Source: an uncultured Lachnospiraceae bacterium
GTDB taxonomy: Bacteria > Bacillota > Clostridia > Lachnospirales > Lachnospiraceae
NCBI GenBank assembly: GCA_946538525.1
Contig: CAMNGU010000005.1
Location: 1 to 52,143 of the forward strand
Direction of reading: 5' to 3'
DNA: 52,143 nt
Shown: piece after piece, positions 20,201-28,135 of the stretch
How positions within the stretch are numbered: the stretch's first letter is position 1
How the letters are laid out: every line of letters begins with the position of its first letter
Position numbers and translations under genes: made by a program
The notes under the pieces: generated by a model
Database searches by the model: none
Told to the model about the DNA's origin: nothing
The model's input: the letters and a program-made list of their open reading frames with translations, nothing else

Positions 20201-23200
20201 CTTTTGGAACACTTACAGTAACAGATAGACAAGCTAAGTATGAGATTACACTTAAGGCTAATAGCATTAATGGGGATGAAGCTCCTAAGTATGATGGCAC
20301 AGAAAAGACTGTTTCTGGCTATGCAGTAGTAGTTGGAGAAGATGAGTATCCAGCAGAAAGTGCTACAGCTACAAGCGTAACATTCACAGTAGAAGAAAAT
20401 GAATATACTATCTCAGGAATGACAGCAGGCGTTTCTGGAACAGATGCTGGAACATATACATCAAATGTATCTGGAATACCTGTAGTTAAAGATAGTAAGG
20501 GTAATGATGTTACAAAGCAGTTTGCAGTAACACCAGAATCAGGAACATTAGTAATTGTACCAAGAAGCGTAACACTTACATCAGCAACAGCTACTCAGGT
20601 ATATGATGGTAAAGCGCTTACAGCTAAGGATGTAGAGGTAACTGGTGATGGTTTCGCTGAAGGCGAAGGTGCTACATATAATGTAACTGGAACTCAGACA
20701 TTAGTAGGAACATCAGATAATACATTTACCTATAGCCTGGATGAAGGTACAACAGCAAGCAATTATGTAATTGAAAAGATTGCTGGAAAACTTACAGTAA
20801 CTGGCAGAAAGGAAGAGGGCGAAGACAAGAAGTTTGAAATCACAGTAACTGGAAATAGTGATGAAGTTCTCTATGATGGAAAATCACATACAGTAAGTGG
20901 TTTTGAAACACTTGAATTCACAATCGATGATGTTGCTTATACAGTATCTGGAATTACATCAGAAGTATCTGGTGTAAACGCTGGAGAATATACAACAGTA
21001 ATTGATGGAAATCCTATAGTTAAGGATGCAGACGGTATTGATGTAACAGAACAGTTCGTAGTTACAGTTAATCCTGGAAAGCTTACAATCAATAAGCGTA
21101 AGGTTACGCTTACATCTGCATCAGATGAGATGAAGTATGATGGAACAGAACTTAAGAATGATGATGTAACAGTTAGTGAAGATGGCTTTGCAGAAGGCGA
21201 AGGCGCAAGCTATGAAGTTACAGGAGTACAGAAGGTTGTTGGTTCATCAGACAATATATTTACTTACAAACTTAAGAATGGTACAAATGCTGAAAATTAC
21301 ATTATCAATACAGTATTTGGAACATTAACAGTAGTAACTAGAAGTGAAGTAGCTAAGTATCAGATTTCACCAGAAGCAAAGAGTGGAACATTTAAGTATG
21401 ACGGTGCAGAGCATGAAGTAACAGGTTTTGTAGCAGATTCATATAGTGTTGAAGGTAATACATTTACTGTAGAAGGACTTACAGCTACAGCTAAGGCTAC
21501 AGATGCTGGAGAATATACAGTTACTGTAACTGGCGAGCCAGTTGTTAAGGATAGCACAGGTAATGTTGTTACTGATCAATTTATAGTAACACCAAAGTCT
21601 GGAACACTTAAGATAGAGAAGAGAGTCGTTACATTTAAGTCTAGCTCAGCTGATAAAATGTATGACGGCGCAGCTCTTACAAATTCTGAAGTGAAGATAG
21701 GCGGAGATGACTTTGCAGAAGGCGAAGGCGCTACATTTGATGTCAAAGGAACAAGAACACTTGTTGGTATTTCAGAGAATACATTTGAGTATACACTTAA
21801 TGAAGGCACAAAGGCTGAAAACTATGAAATAACAACAACTTATGGAACACTTACAGTAAATGACAGAAATCCACAGTTTGCTATTACACTTAAGGCTAAT
21901 AGTATTAGTGGTGAAGATGCTGTTAAGTATGATGGCGAAGTAAAGACTGTTTCTGGTTATAAGGTAGTTATTGTTAAGGATCAGAAGACAGACGAGTATA
22001 CTTCAGATACAGATACAATTGAATTTGAAATGGAAGGTAACAAGTTTACTATATCTGGAATGACAGCTGAAATTTCAGGAACAGATGCAGGAACATATAC
22101 ATCAAATGTTACTGGAATGCCTGTTATCAAGGATAGTAAGGGAAATAATGTTTCAGATCAGTTTGCAGTAACAGCAGAGGCTGGAACACTTGAAATACTT
22201 CCAAGAAGCGTAACACTTACATCAGCAACAGATACTAAGGTATATGATGGTAAGAAACTTACAAATGATGAAGTAACAGTTTCAGGTGACGGATTTGTAG
22301 TAGGCGAAGAACCTACATATAATGTAACTGGAACTCAGACATTAGTAGGTGAATCACAGAACACATTTACTTATACTCTTGGTGAGACTACAAGTGCATC
22401 TAACTATAGTATTGAAAAGGTAGAAGGAAAACTTACAGTAACAACTAGAGCTGATGAAGAACCAAACAAGAAGTTTGAGATCACAGTAACAGCAAATAGT
22501 GATGAAGTTCTTTATGATGGAACAGAGTACGCAGTAAGTGATTTTGAAACACTTGAGTTCTCAATTGATGGTGTTGATTACACAGTATCAGGAATCACAG
22601 CTGAAGCTAAGGGTACAGATGCTGGTGAGTATGAGACCATCATTAATAAGGACGAATTAGTAGTAAGTGATGCAGAAGGAAATGATGTAACAGATCAGTT
22701 TATCGTTACTACAGTTTCTGGAAAGCTTACAATCGATAAGCGTCAGGTAACACTTACATCTGCATCAGATAAGATGAAGTATGATGGAACAGAACTTAAG
22801 AATGACGAAGTAACAGTAAGTGGTGACGGATTTGCCGATGGCGAAGGTGCGACATTTGATGTTACTGGAGTACAGAAGGTTGTTGGTTCATCAGAAAACG
22901 CATTTACTTATGAACTGAATGAAGGAACAAAGGAAGCTAACTATGATATTACTGTAGTACCTGGTACTCTTACAGTAATTAGTAGAAGTGATGCAGCTAA
23001 GTATCAGATTTCACCTGAGGCAAATAGTGACGAAGTGAAGTATGATGGCGAAGAGCATACAGTTTCTGGTTTTGTTACCGATACATTCACAGTAGAAGGA
23101 AATACTTATACAGTATCTGGACTTAACGCTGAAGTTAAGGGAACAGATGCAGGCGAGTACACAGTTAGCGTAACTGGTACAGCAGTAGTTAAGGATAGCG

Positions 23201-25647
23201 ATGAAAATGATGTAACAGATCAGTTCGTTGTTACTCCAAAGACTGGAACACTTAAGATTAACAAGCGTGAGATTACTCTTACATCTGCAACAGATACAAA
23301 GGTTTATGATGGAGATCCTCTTGCAAATGACGAAGTAACAGTAAGTGGTGACGGATTCGTAGAAGGCGAAGGCGCAACATATGATGTTACTGGAACAAGA
23401 ACAGCAGTTGGTACATCAGAGAATACATTTACATACAAATTAAGTGATGGTACAAAGGCTGGAAACTATGACATTACAGAAGCATATGGAACACTTACAG
23501 TTAATAGCCGTGACGCTAAGTATACAGTTAAACTTACAGCAAATAGTGATGACACACTTCTGTATAGTGGCGCTGAGCAGTCAGTTACTGGCTTTAAGGT
23601 AAATGGTGAGGATTCTACAACATTTACAGCTGAAAATGATAAGACTTATACTATCTCAGGTATGAGCGCAGAAACTAAGGCAACAAATGCAGGTGAATAT
23701 GTAGTTAATATCACAGGTACTCCACTTATCGTTGATAGCGACGGAAATGCAGTAACAGATCAGTTTGCTATGACTATTGAAAGTGGAAAGATGACAATCA
23801 ATAAGAGAGAAGTTACTATGACATCAGCAACTGATACAAAGGTTTATGATGGAACAGCTCTCGCAAATGATGAAGTAACAATTACTGGTGATGGATTTGC
23901 AGATGGCGAAGGTGCAGATATTAATGTAAATGGAAGTCAGACATTACCAGGAGAGTCAAAGAATGACTTTACTTATACTCTTAAGGAAGGCACAAGTGAA
24001 GATAACTATGTAATTACAAAGGCTGAGGGAACACTTACAGTAACTGAAAGAGAAGGCGAAGACAGATATGCTATTACTGTTACAGCTAATAGTGGTGAGT
24101 TTACTTACGACGGAACTGAGAAGGAAGTAAGTGGATTTGAAACTCTCGAGTTTACATTTAATGGAGTTACATACACAGTATCAGGACTTAGTGCAGAAGC
24201 TAAAGAAACAAATGCAGGTACATATGTAGTAGAAGTTACAGGCGAAGCTGTAGTAACAAATGCAAATGGTGATGTTTTAACTAATAACTTTACTGTTGAG
24301 ACAATCGATGGTGAGTTAGTAATTAATAAGGCAGATCCTGAGTATACAGAGCCTGAAGACCTTGAGACAGTTTATGGAAAGACTTTAGCAGATATAGAGC
24401 TTCCAGAAGGCTGGACATGGGATGATGATACTACTGTAGTAGGTGATGTAGGAGATAAGGAATTCCCTGCAACATTTACACCAGAAGACACAGATAACTA
24501 TAATGAAGTTAATATTAATCTTGCAGTAACAGTTTCTTCACCAGATAAGACAGATCTGAATGAAGCAATTGAAGAAGCAGAAGAATATTACGACAGTATT
24601 AAGGATAACGCTGAATATGGCGATATTCCTGCAGAACTTAAAGAAGCAATTGACGAAGCTAAGAACATTGCAGCAACTGATAATGTAACAGAAGAAGAAG
24701 TTAGTGATTCACTGACAAGCGTTGATGGTGCATTAGATACTGCAAAGACAGATGTTAAGAAGATTGAAGACGATAAGGCAGCAGCAGCCGCTGTAACTAA
24801 TCAGATAAATGCACTTCCTGCATCAGGAAATGTAACAGTTGCAGATAAGGCAAAGATTGAAGCAGCTAGAAAGGCTTACAACAACTTAACAGATGATCAG
24901 AAAGCTAGAGTTAATGCTACAACACTTAAGAAACTTGCAGATGCTGAATCAGCTCTTAAGGGTGCTGAGAAGAAAGAAGCAGCAGATACTTCAGCAGCAA
25001 ATACAGTAACAAATACAATCAATGCACTTCCAGATGCAGCTAATGTAACTGTAGATGATAAGGCAAAGATTGAAGCAGCTAGAAATGCTTATAACAATCT
25101 TACAGCAGATCAGAAGGCTAAGATAAGTGCAGAAACACTTAAGAAGCTTACAGATGCAGAAGCAGCACTTAAGAAGGCTGAAGATGAAGCAGCAGCAGCG
25201 GCTGAAAAAGCTAAAAAGTACTCAAATGAGTGGGCTGAAGGCCAGTGGTATGGAACTAATGGAGACATGAGTTACAAGCCAAAGGGTCAGTGGAAGAGCA
25301 ATGCAACAGGCTGGTGGTATGAAGATTCATCTGGCTGGTATCCAAGCAATCAGTGGCAGAAGATAGACGGATATTGGTATTACTTTGATGGTTCTGGTTA
25401 CATGGCATCCAATGAGTGGAGAGATGGATATTGGCTCGGATCTGACGGAGCATGGAAGTATCAGTTTATAGGTTCATGGAAGTCTGATGCAACAGGCTGG
25501 TGGTATGAAGATACTTCAGGTTGGTATGCAAGCAACCAGTGGCAGAAGATCAATGGTCTCTGGTACTACTTCGGAGGAGATGGCTACATGCTAACAGATA
25601 CAACTATTGATGGATATTATGTTGATGCTAATGGAGTATGTCAGTAA
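14248..25647 (+). CDS. Giant secreted repeat protein with MBG-like, YDG-like and cell-wall-binding domains
   Basis: Predicted 3,799-residue surface adhesin or stalk. The start at 14248 is chosen because GGGGA lies seven bases upstream and a standard signal peptide follows (KQKYLGRR, a hydrophobic core, cleavage after VRA at residue 33). An in-frame ATG at 14203 has no ribosome site. Domains in order: Ig-like (about 49-150), BIG2-like (155-248), MBG-like repeats with the YGETDP motif (about 337-1009), a long array of 13 YDG-like units alternating with 13 partner units (1010-3361), a short MBG-like unit (to 3431), a helical region with two INALP/AARxAYNNL repeats (to 3656), and two 62-residue Trp/Tyr-rich cell-wall-binding repeats (to 3799). 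No LPxTG motif is present, so attachment should be non-covalent. The ligand is unknown. Confidence 0.93.
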   Translation: MKQKYLGRRIISIVLTIAMVFSLLSINSIPVRAEGNDPPSGFQEGATLAPTIKSQPQSINLNVGYEAAVPISVEADPSDVTDVLTFQWYSNTSKSNIGGTSIEGATSSTFNIPTGYPAGNYYFYCIVTATNAAGDATDSTVSEAATVSVIASEALVTGVTITNEYGTAVTGTVNLSWNSTKQVYAELSPDDAADKTVVWTSSDPNVATVSDGVVAPIGVGTATITATATNGTAAVGDDTSASFEVQVNPYVNLVQSFTYTGSREKLISEASLNCWYRVASAGNAGTWVKYTDYTDLSSDALTAKNIGQYTVYYYYGNADPTSETVGTEAGTVGISKANVTIKADDITKAYGETDPTLTATVTGVKGSDALTYSLSRELGNNVGTYKINVTVGSSEINSNYKITTSAGTFTITKAGQPNVVTPEVGAGSTYNGQPRALLSVNGSTDDGTIYYAVGTSESEAPTTGWNTSAPTRKNAGVYCVWFRVDGQNHEDVPATYVGTVTISKKSIAVTAEAKTMVYGDTEPALTYTYTTSDLISGDSFTGSLSRAAGTDAGTYEITLGTLSLGDNYNIQYTSNYLTITQKQSSVTTPPVGIPNLVYDKTAKALVSVGEASNGELQYVIGESATTPPADTAEWSTTVPTGTDAGTYNVWYRVYGGTNNTGVAPVCIPVVIAPKSISVAADAQSIPYGTSDPSLTYTSDALYEGDSFTGALSRATGDKAGTYEITQGTLTAGNNYNITYTGATFTITKRNFVVKTAPVVDELTFNGNAQALVNATNAVVDDSTDVLAKKDDGKLEYILGTDAQTQPAADATEWSTTIPTATDAGTYYVWYRAQADDNHNGTEPVCLTSVIKSATIEYTASGYEAAYDGQSHTGTVTVTAPTGATVEYMIENGSWTDTAPSFSDVCNKVVSYRINAANYSEVTGTFTVNISPKALTVTANPITKKYGETDPELTYTYEGLVDGDSFTGALAREAGDNVGTYAISIGDLSAGTNYEIAEGAYTGANFVITKRTVKLESATATKVYDGSPLTNSDVTSLTSEMVEGETINYDGFATGEGATFNVTGSQTLVGESDNTFTYTLNEGTLADNYDITTANGKLSVTDRTAKYEITVVANSSAEGGILYDGTAKTISGFNTLEFTLDGNKYTVSGLSASGTGTDAGTYPVAITGTAVVKDANDNVVTDQFIVKTTDGSLVINKRNITLTSASKTKQYDGTALTDGTVTVTGDGFVEGQGATYSVTGSQKIVGSSANEFTYTLNEGTSADNYNITKATGTLTISNREAKYEIKPAAKSETLKYNGREQSTTALDLTPVEGVADTYTFEIEGVTYTLSGLTVSGSGINANTYTVSVSGTAIVKDSDGNDVTAQFSVEPQAGTLTIAKRDVTLTSATTCKQYDGMALTDDTVTVGGDGFVEGEGATYNVSGSQTLVGTAENSFTYTLKDGTLADNYNISTIAGTLTVSDREAKYEVKVTANSAEYKYDGTQKTVSGFKIETGDDKTFVAPNGLVYTLSGLTAGISGTDANEYTSNVTGTAVIKDAAGNDVSAQFSIIPVAGKLKINPREVTLISKSAEKVYDGKPLTSNSVSFTGDSIVTGQSINGTAYGEQTLVGESTNYIKYTVEGTLESNYKITVNQGTLKVTSREENPEDPDDKKFEIIVTANSDAVLYDGKEHTVSGFKTLSFEFNGETFTVSGINASVTKTDVGTYPIEITGTPVVRDSKKNDVTNQFIINKVNGSLKINPRTLKLTSATDSKEYDGKALTNDKVTVSGDDFAEGEGATYNVTGTQTYVGSADNAFTYTLNEGTKAANYVISTEVGTLTVTNRSEEAKYQISPETNSGSFKYDGKEHTVSGFVTNEFEVDGNTYTVSGLTATVTAKDAGNYTVAINGTAIVKDSQGEVVTDQFIVTPQAGTLTIDKREVTLTSATATQIYNGKALTAKDVEVTGDGFATEEGATYDVTGTITLVGIAENTFTYTLSEGTKADNYDITTAFGTLTVTDRQAKYEITLKANSINGDEAPKYDGTEKTVSGYAVVVGEDEYPAESATATSVTFTVEENEYTISGMTAGVSGTDAGTYTSNVSGIPVVKDSKGNDVTKQFAVTPESGTLVIVPRSVTLTSATATQVYDGKALTAKDVEVTGDGFAEGEGATYNVTGTQTLVGTSDNTFTYSLDEGTTASNYVIEKIAGKLTVTGRKEEGEDKKFEITVTGNSDEVLYDGKSHTVSGFETLEFTIDDVAYTVSGITSEVSGVNAGEYTTVIDGNPIVKDADGIDVTEQFVVTVNPGKLTINKRKVTLTSASDEMKYDGTELKNDDVTVSEDGFAEGEGASYEVTGVQKVVGSSDNIFTYKLKNGTNAENYIINTVFGTLTVVTRSEVAKYQISPEAKSGTFKYDGAEHEVTGFVADSYSVEGNTFTVEGLTATAKATDAGEYTVTVTGEPVVKDSTGNVVTDQFIVTPKSGTLKIEKRVVTFKSSSADKMYDGAALTNSEVKIGGDDFAEGEGATFDVKGTRTLVGISENTFEYTLNEGTKAENYEITTTYGTLTVNDRNPQFAITLKANSISGEDAVKYDGEVKTVSGYKVVIVKDQKTDEYTSDTDTIEFEMEGNKFTISGMTAEISGTDAGTYTSNVTGMPVIKDSKGNNVSDQFAVTAEAGTLEILPRSVTLTSATDTKVYDGKKLTNDEVTVSGDGFVVGEEPTYNVTGTQTLVGESQNTFTYTLGETTSASNYSIEKVEGKLTVTTRADEEPNKKFEITVTANSDEVLYDGTEYAVSDFETLEFSIDGVDYTVSGITAEAKGTDAGEYETIINKDELVVSDAEGNDVTDQFIVTTVSGKLTIDKRQVTLTSASDKMKYDGTELKNDEVTVSGDGFADGEGATFDVTGVQKVVGSSENAFTYELNEGTKEANYDITVVPGTLTVISRSDAAKYQISPEANSDEVKYDGEEHTVSGFVTDTFTVEGNTYTVSGLNAEVKGTDAGEYTVSVTGTAVVKDSDENDVTDQFVVTPKTGTLKINKREITLTSATDTKVYDGDPLANDEVTVSGDGFVEGEGATYDVTGTRTAVGTSENTFTYKLSDGTKAGNYDITEAYGTLTVNSRDAKYTVKLTANSDDTLLYSGAEQSVTGFKVNGEDSTTFTAENDKTYTISGMSAETKATNAGEYVVNITGTPLIVDSDGNAVTDQFAMTIESGKMTINKREVTMTSATDTKVYDGTALANDEVTITGDGFADGEGADINVNGSQTLPGESKNDFTYTLKEGTSEDNYVITKAEGTLTVTEREGEDRYAITVTANSGEFTYDGTEKEVSGFETLEFTFNGVTYTVSGLSAEAKETNAGTYVVEVTGEAVVTNANGDVLTNNFTVETIDGELVINKADPEYTEPEDLETVYGKTLADIELPEGWTWDDDTTVVGDVGDKEFPATFTPEDTDNYNEVNINLAVTVSSPDKTDLNEAIEEAEEYYDSIKDNAEYGDIPAELKEAIDEAKNIAATDNVTEEEVSDSLTSVDGALDTAKTDVKKIEDDKAAAAAVTNQINALPASGNVTVADKAKIEAARKAYNNLTDDQKARVNATTLKKLADAESALKGAEKKEAADTSAANTVTNTINALPDAANVTVDDKAKIEAARNAYNNLTADQKAKISAETLKKLTDAEAALKKAEDEAAAAAEKAKKYSNEWAEGQWYGTNGDMSYKPKGQWKSNATGWWYEDSSGWYPSNQWQKIDGYWYYFDGSGYMASNEWRDGYWLGSDGAWKYQFIGSWKSDATGWWYEDTSGWYASNQWQKINGLWYYFGGDGYMLTDTTIDGYYVDANGVCQ
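15256..17274 (+). repeat. MBG-like repeat block in the giant gene
   Basis: Four copies of an MBG-like unit (motif K/T-x-YGETDP-x-LTYT, ending NYxIxYTxxxxTITK) begin near residues 337, 515, 677 and 933, counted from the 14248 start. They alternate with a second unit containing DAGTYxVWYR and a TGW/AEW-ST-x-PT signature. This block differs from the downstream YDG array but shares the general logic of two alternating beta-sandwich modules. Confidence 0.8.
17275..24330 (+). repeat. Thirteen-fold alternating repeat array with period-three higher-order structure
   Basis: Unit A (R-x-VTLTSAT-x-x-x-YDG ... NYxIxxxxGTLTV) begins at 17275, 17836, 18382, 18919, 19459, 19984, 20563, 21097, 21622, 22204, 22741, 23266 and 23806. 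Each A is followed by a B unit (KYxIxxxANS ... YDG ... YTVSGL ... VVKD ... VTDQF). B units fall into three subtypes in strict rotation: a FETLEF type, an AKYQISPE type and a TSNVTG/SGM type. Units three apart are 1,602-1,644 bases apart and resemble each other more than direct neighbours do, showing a 1.6-kb higher-order repeat present about four times. Confidence 0.9.
24787..25185 (+). repeat. Two helical INALP repeats in the giant gene
   Basis: Two copies of about 60 residues, each with INALP, then ADKAKIEAARxAYNNLT, DQKA and LKKLxDAExALK. They form a predicted alpha-helical spacer between the beta-rich array and the cell-wall-binding end. The pattern is common in Firmicutes surface proteins. 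Confidence 0.8.
25273..25644 (+). repeat. Two cell-wall-binding repeats at the end of the giant gene
   Basis: Two 62-residue copies share GxWKSxATGWWYED, SGWYxSNQWQKI and WYYFxGxGYM. These aromatic repeats resemble choline/cell-wall-binding motifs of Gram-positive surface proteins and probably hold the protein to teichoic or other wall polymers. Confidence 0.85.
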
Positions 25648-25688
25648 CATTCAAGATTAGTATTTGAAATGTAATAACTAGCTAGAAT

Positions 25689-25733
25689 TAGCCACACGAT
25701 TATGTATATAGTCGTGTGGCTATATTCTTTTTC
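25689..25733 (+). terminator. Rho-independent terminator after the giant gene
   Basis: TAGCCACACGA (25689-25699) pairs with TCGTGTGGCTA (25712-25722), an 11-base perfect stem followed by a T-rich tract. It separates the giant gene from the two-component system, which therefore needs its own promoter. I see no convincing one in 25734-25866. Confidence 0.9.
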
Positions 25734-25866
25734 TGGATAGTAATTTAGAGTCGAAATCATTGCATAATGTTAGGTGTTGTGGCAAAATATTTGAAGGGTG
25801 TAGATATCATTTACCCTGGAGCTGTCTTAAGATTCATGCTCTGTAAAAATATAAAAGGTGTTATAC

Positions 25867-26562
25867 ATGGAAAATAATAGAAAAATATTGATCGTTGATG
25901 ATGATGTAGCACTTTCAGATATTATAAAGGAAATGCTGGAGAGTTATGATTATTCAGTGGAACAGGCCGAAAGTATTGAGGATGCATATGAGAAGCTGAC
26001 TGACGGAAAATATGACTTGATAATTCTTGATATTAATCTTCCTGATGGCGAAGGATATGAGGTGTGTCAGGAGCTTAGGAAGGCATCCACGGTCCCGGTT
26101 ATATTTGCTAGTGCCAGAACAAATGTGGATGATAGGGTAACTGGTTTTGAGATTGGTGGAGATGATTATCTTCCAAAGCCATATTCCATGAAAGAACTAT
26201 TGGTGCGAATAAATGCGCTTATTAGAAGAACTTATGGTTTTTCGGAAGGAGAAACCAAGGTTCAATTTGGCGATGTGGAAGTTAATCTTACTACCAGAAG
26301 TGTTACGAAGGCAGGGAATACTGTTAACCTGTCGCTTAAAGAATTTGATCTATTGGCATTTCTTTGTATGCATAGAGGAGAAGCGATTGAGAAGGATAAA
26401 TTGATTTCTGAGGTTTGGGGAGCATTCAGTGAAGTGGATCCTTCGACCCTTACTGTTCATATCAGATGGCTGAGAGAAAAACTGGAGGATGATCCTTCTA
26501 AACCTGTGTATATTAAGACCGTATTTAAGATAGGCTATATTCTGGATGTGCCTGTAGAGTAG
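25867..26562 (+). CDS. OmpR/PhoB-family response regulator
   Basis: DNA-binding regulator of 231 residues. A receiver domain has the acidic cluster Asp11-Asp13, phospho-acceptor Asp55 in the LIILDINLPDGEG segment, and Lys in PKPYS. It is followed by a winged-helix output domain with the LSLKEFDLLAFL and VDPSTLTVHIRWLREKL motifs. ATG at 25867 is preferred because AAAGG lies eight bases upstream; an in-frame GTG at 25858 overlaps that ribosome site. The sensor kinase follows after 10 bases. Targets are unknown; the 10-bp-spaced direct repeats before the giant gene are of the kind this family binds. Confidence 0.94.
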   Translation: MENNRKILIVDDDVALSDIIKEMLESYDYSVEQAESIEDAYEKLTDGKYDLIILDINLPDGEGYEVCQELRKASTVPVIFASARTNVDDRVTGFEIGGDDYLPKPYSMKELLVRINALIRRTYGFSEGETKVQFGDVEVNLTTRSVTKAGNTVNLSLKEFDLLAFLCMHRGEAIEKDKLISEVWGAFSEVDPSTLTVHIRWLREKLEDDPSKPVYIKTVFKIGYILDVPVE

Positions 26563-26572
26563 GATATTTTAT

Positions 26573-27796
26573 ATGAAAAAAAGACTAATTATAATTGCAT
26601 TTATATATACAGCAGTGCTGGTCTTAATTTCACATCTGGTTTTTAGTTTGCTCATTAAGAATGTCAGTGATGAGCTGAACAAGGAAAATGAATATGAAAC
26701 CAGTATAGCAGTTGAGATGAATGAGGTTAAAAAGCTTATTTCAAATGGCGATATTGAAGGGGCAGTGTCCAAATGTGACGAAGTGGTGGAAGTCTTTAGT
26801 CACGGTGAAAATAGAGAGGTTGAATATCTTGTTTTGATGTGGCTGTTTGTTGGAGTGAATATTCTCGCGGTTATTATACTTCTCATTTATATTTATATGA
26901 GGATTTTAAAACCATTTGAAGATTTGAAAGAATATGCTTCGGATATTTCGAGAGGGAATCTGGATGTGCCTCTCAAAGTTAAAAAAGGTAATTATTTTGG
27001 CGACTTTACCTGGGCGTTTGATAATATGCGTAAGGAGATAGTGAAGTCCAGAAATGCTGAAAAGAATGCCATAGAGAACAATAAGACTGTGGTGGCTACT
27101 CTTTCACATGATATTAAAACTCCAGTGGCATCTATAAGAGCGTACGCAGAAGCCTTTGAGGCTAATATGGATTCAACTCCTGAGAAAAGACAGAAATATC
27201 TTGGGATACTGATGCAAAAATGTGACGAAGTAACGAATCTCACCAACGACCTTTTTATTCATAGCATCTCGGAAATGGATCGACTTAATATCATTAAAGA
27301 AAAGCTGGATATAGTAAGCTTTATGAACAGTGATCTAAGAGAACTTTATGCAGATGAAGAAGTTGAGATAAAGATTCCTGAATCTTTTTCAGGGGATTTA
27401 TCAAGTGGTTCTGCAGGTGATATTTCAAATACTCAAAAAAGAATCTTTATTAGTGCAGATAGAAAAAGACTTCTTCAGATTATGGAAAATCTGAAGAATA
27501 ATGCGGATAAATATGCAAAAACTAAAGTAAGTATTTCTCTGGAACTGGATGATAAAAGCCTTTCAATTCATTTCCGGGATTATGGCCCTGGAATATCAGA
27601 TGAGGAGATACCATTTATCACTGGAAAGTTTTATCGAGGGAAAAATGCTGGTGCTGAGAATGGATCAGGCTTGGGACTATATATTGTTAAGGAACTTATG
27701 GAGAAGATGAATGGGGGACTAAAAATATATAATAAAAATCCTGGATTAGATGTGGTTTTGGATTTTGTTATATTGGATTCTACAGAAAATATTTAG
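26573..27796 (+). CDS. Sensor histidine kinase, HAMP-type
   Basis: Membrane kinase of 407 residues paired with the preceding regulator. A transmembrane helix is at about 4-25. A short extracytoplasmic sensor of about 55 residues follows, then a second helix near 83-106 and a HAMP segment (RILKPFEDLKEYASDISRG). The phospho-acceptor is His179 in LSHDIKTP. The N box (ENLKNNADKYA), G1 (DYGPGI) and G2 (GSGLGLYIVKELM) complete the ATP-binding domain. The small sensor loop suggests detection within the membrane or via a partner. A Ser/Gly-rich insertion lies between the dimerisation and ATPase domains. Confidence 0.94.
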   Translation: MKKRLIIIAFIYTAVLVLISHLVFSLLIKNVSDELNKENEYETSIAVEMNEVKKLISNGDIEGAVSKCDEVVEVFSHGENREVEYLVLMWLFVGVNILAVIILLIYIYMRILKPFEDLKEYASDISRGNLDVPLKVKKGNYFGDFTWAFDNMRKEIVKSRNAEKNAIENNKTVVATLSHDIKTPVASIRAYAEAFEANMDSTPEKRQKYLGILMQKCDEVTNLTNDLFIHSISEMDRLNIIKEKLDIVSFMNSDLRELYADEEVEIKIPESFSGDLSSGSAGDISNTQKRIFISADRKRLLQIMENLKNNADKYAKTKVSISLELDDKSLSIHFRDYGPGISDEEIPFITGKFYRGKNAGAENGSGLGLYIVKELMEKMNGGLKIYNKNPGLDVVLDFVILDSTENI

Positions 27797-27872
27797 ATAT
27801 ATTTTAGAAAATTACAGGTGAATTATTTCGATTTGTTGTGCTTTTGTTGCGCTTTTGTTGCGCTTAGTGTGG

Positions 27873-28034
27873 TAGAATGATTTCATCGATTGATAAGTTA
27901 TTTTTATAAAGATATTTAATAAGAAATATTTAAATAGGGGTATTTAAATATATATAAAAATTATTTATCTAAAAATATTTATATTATTTGGGGTGTAGCA
28001 TAAATTATTTTATATAAAGACTTATCAAAGATGG
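27873..28034 (+). ncRNA. Candidate small structured RNA between the kinase gene and mgtE
   Basis: The 339-base gap holds no credible reading frame. An extended -10-like box (TGGTAGAAT, TAGAAT at 27873-27878) follows three TTGTTG(T/C)GC words. TTGATAAGT (27890-27898) pairs perfectly with ACTTATCAA (28020-28028), enclosing an A/T-rich 121-base loop immediately before a strong terminator. Together they could form a separate transcript of about 200 bases. It may equally be an untranslated tail of the kinase transcript. Confidence 0.3.
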
Positions 28035-28089
28035 AAAAAACCGTCAAGAGAATGGAGATAAAAGTATCTCATGCTCTTGGCGGTTTTTT
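28035..28089. terminator. Bidirectional terminator between the convergent kinase and mgtE genes
   Basis: AAAAAACCGTCAAGAG (28035-28050) pairs with CTCTTGGCGGTTTTTT (28074-28089) with one G-T pair, and an inner GAGATA/TATCTC hairpin (28055-28060 with 28065-28070) caps it. A-tract and T-tract on the two sides let it work for both converging genes. Confidence 0.92.
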
Positions 28090-28135
28090 TGATAATTATA
28101 TTAAACTTTTAATTCATTTATTCATGGCTGCAGTA

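Noticed and set aside
17275-24330. CRISPR array or non-coding satellite
   Set aside because: The repetition is a single open reading frame of protein modules of 80-110 residues, without short repeats and unique spacers.
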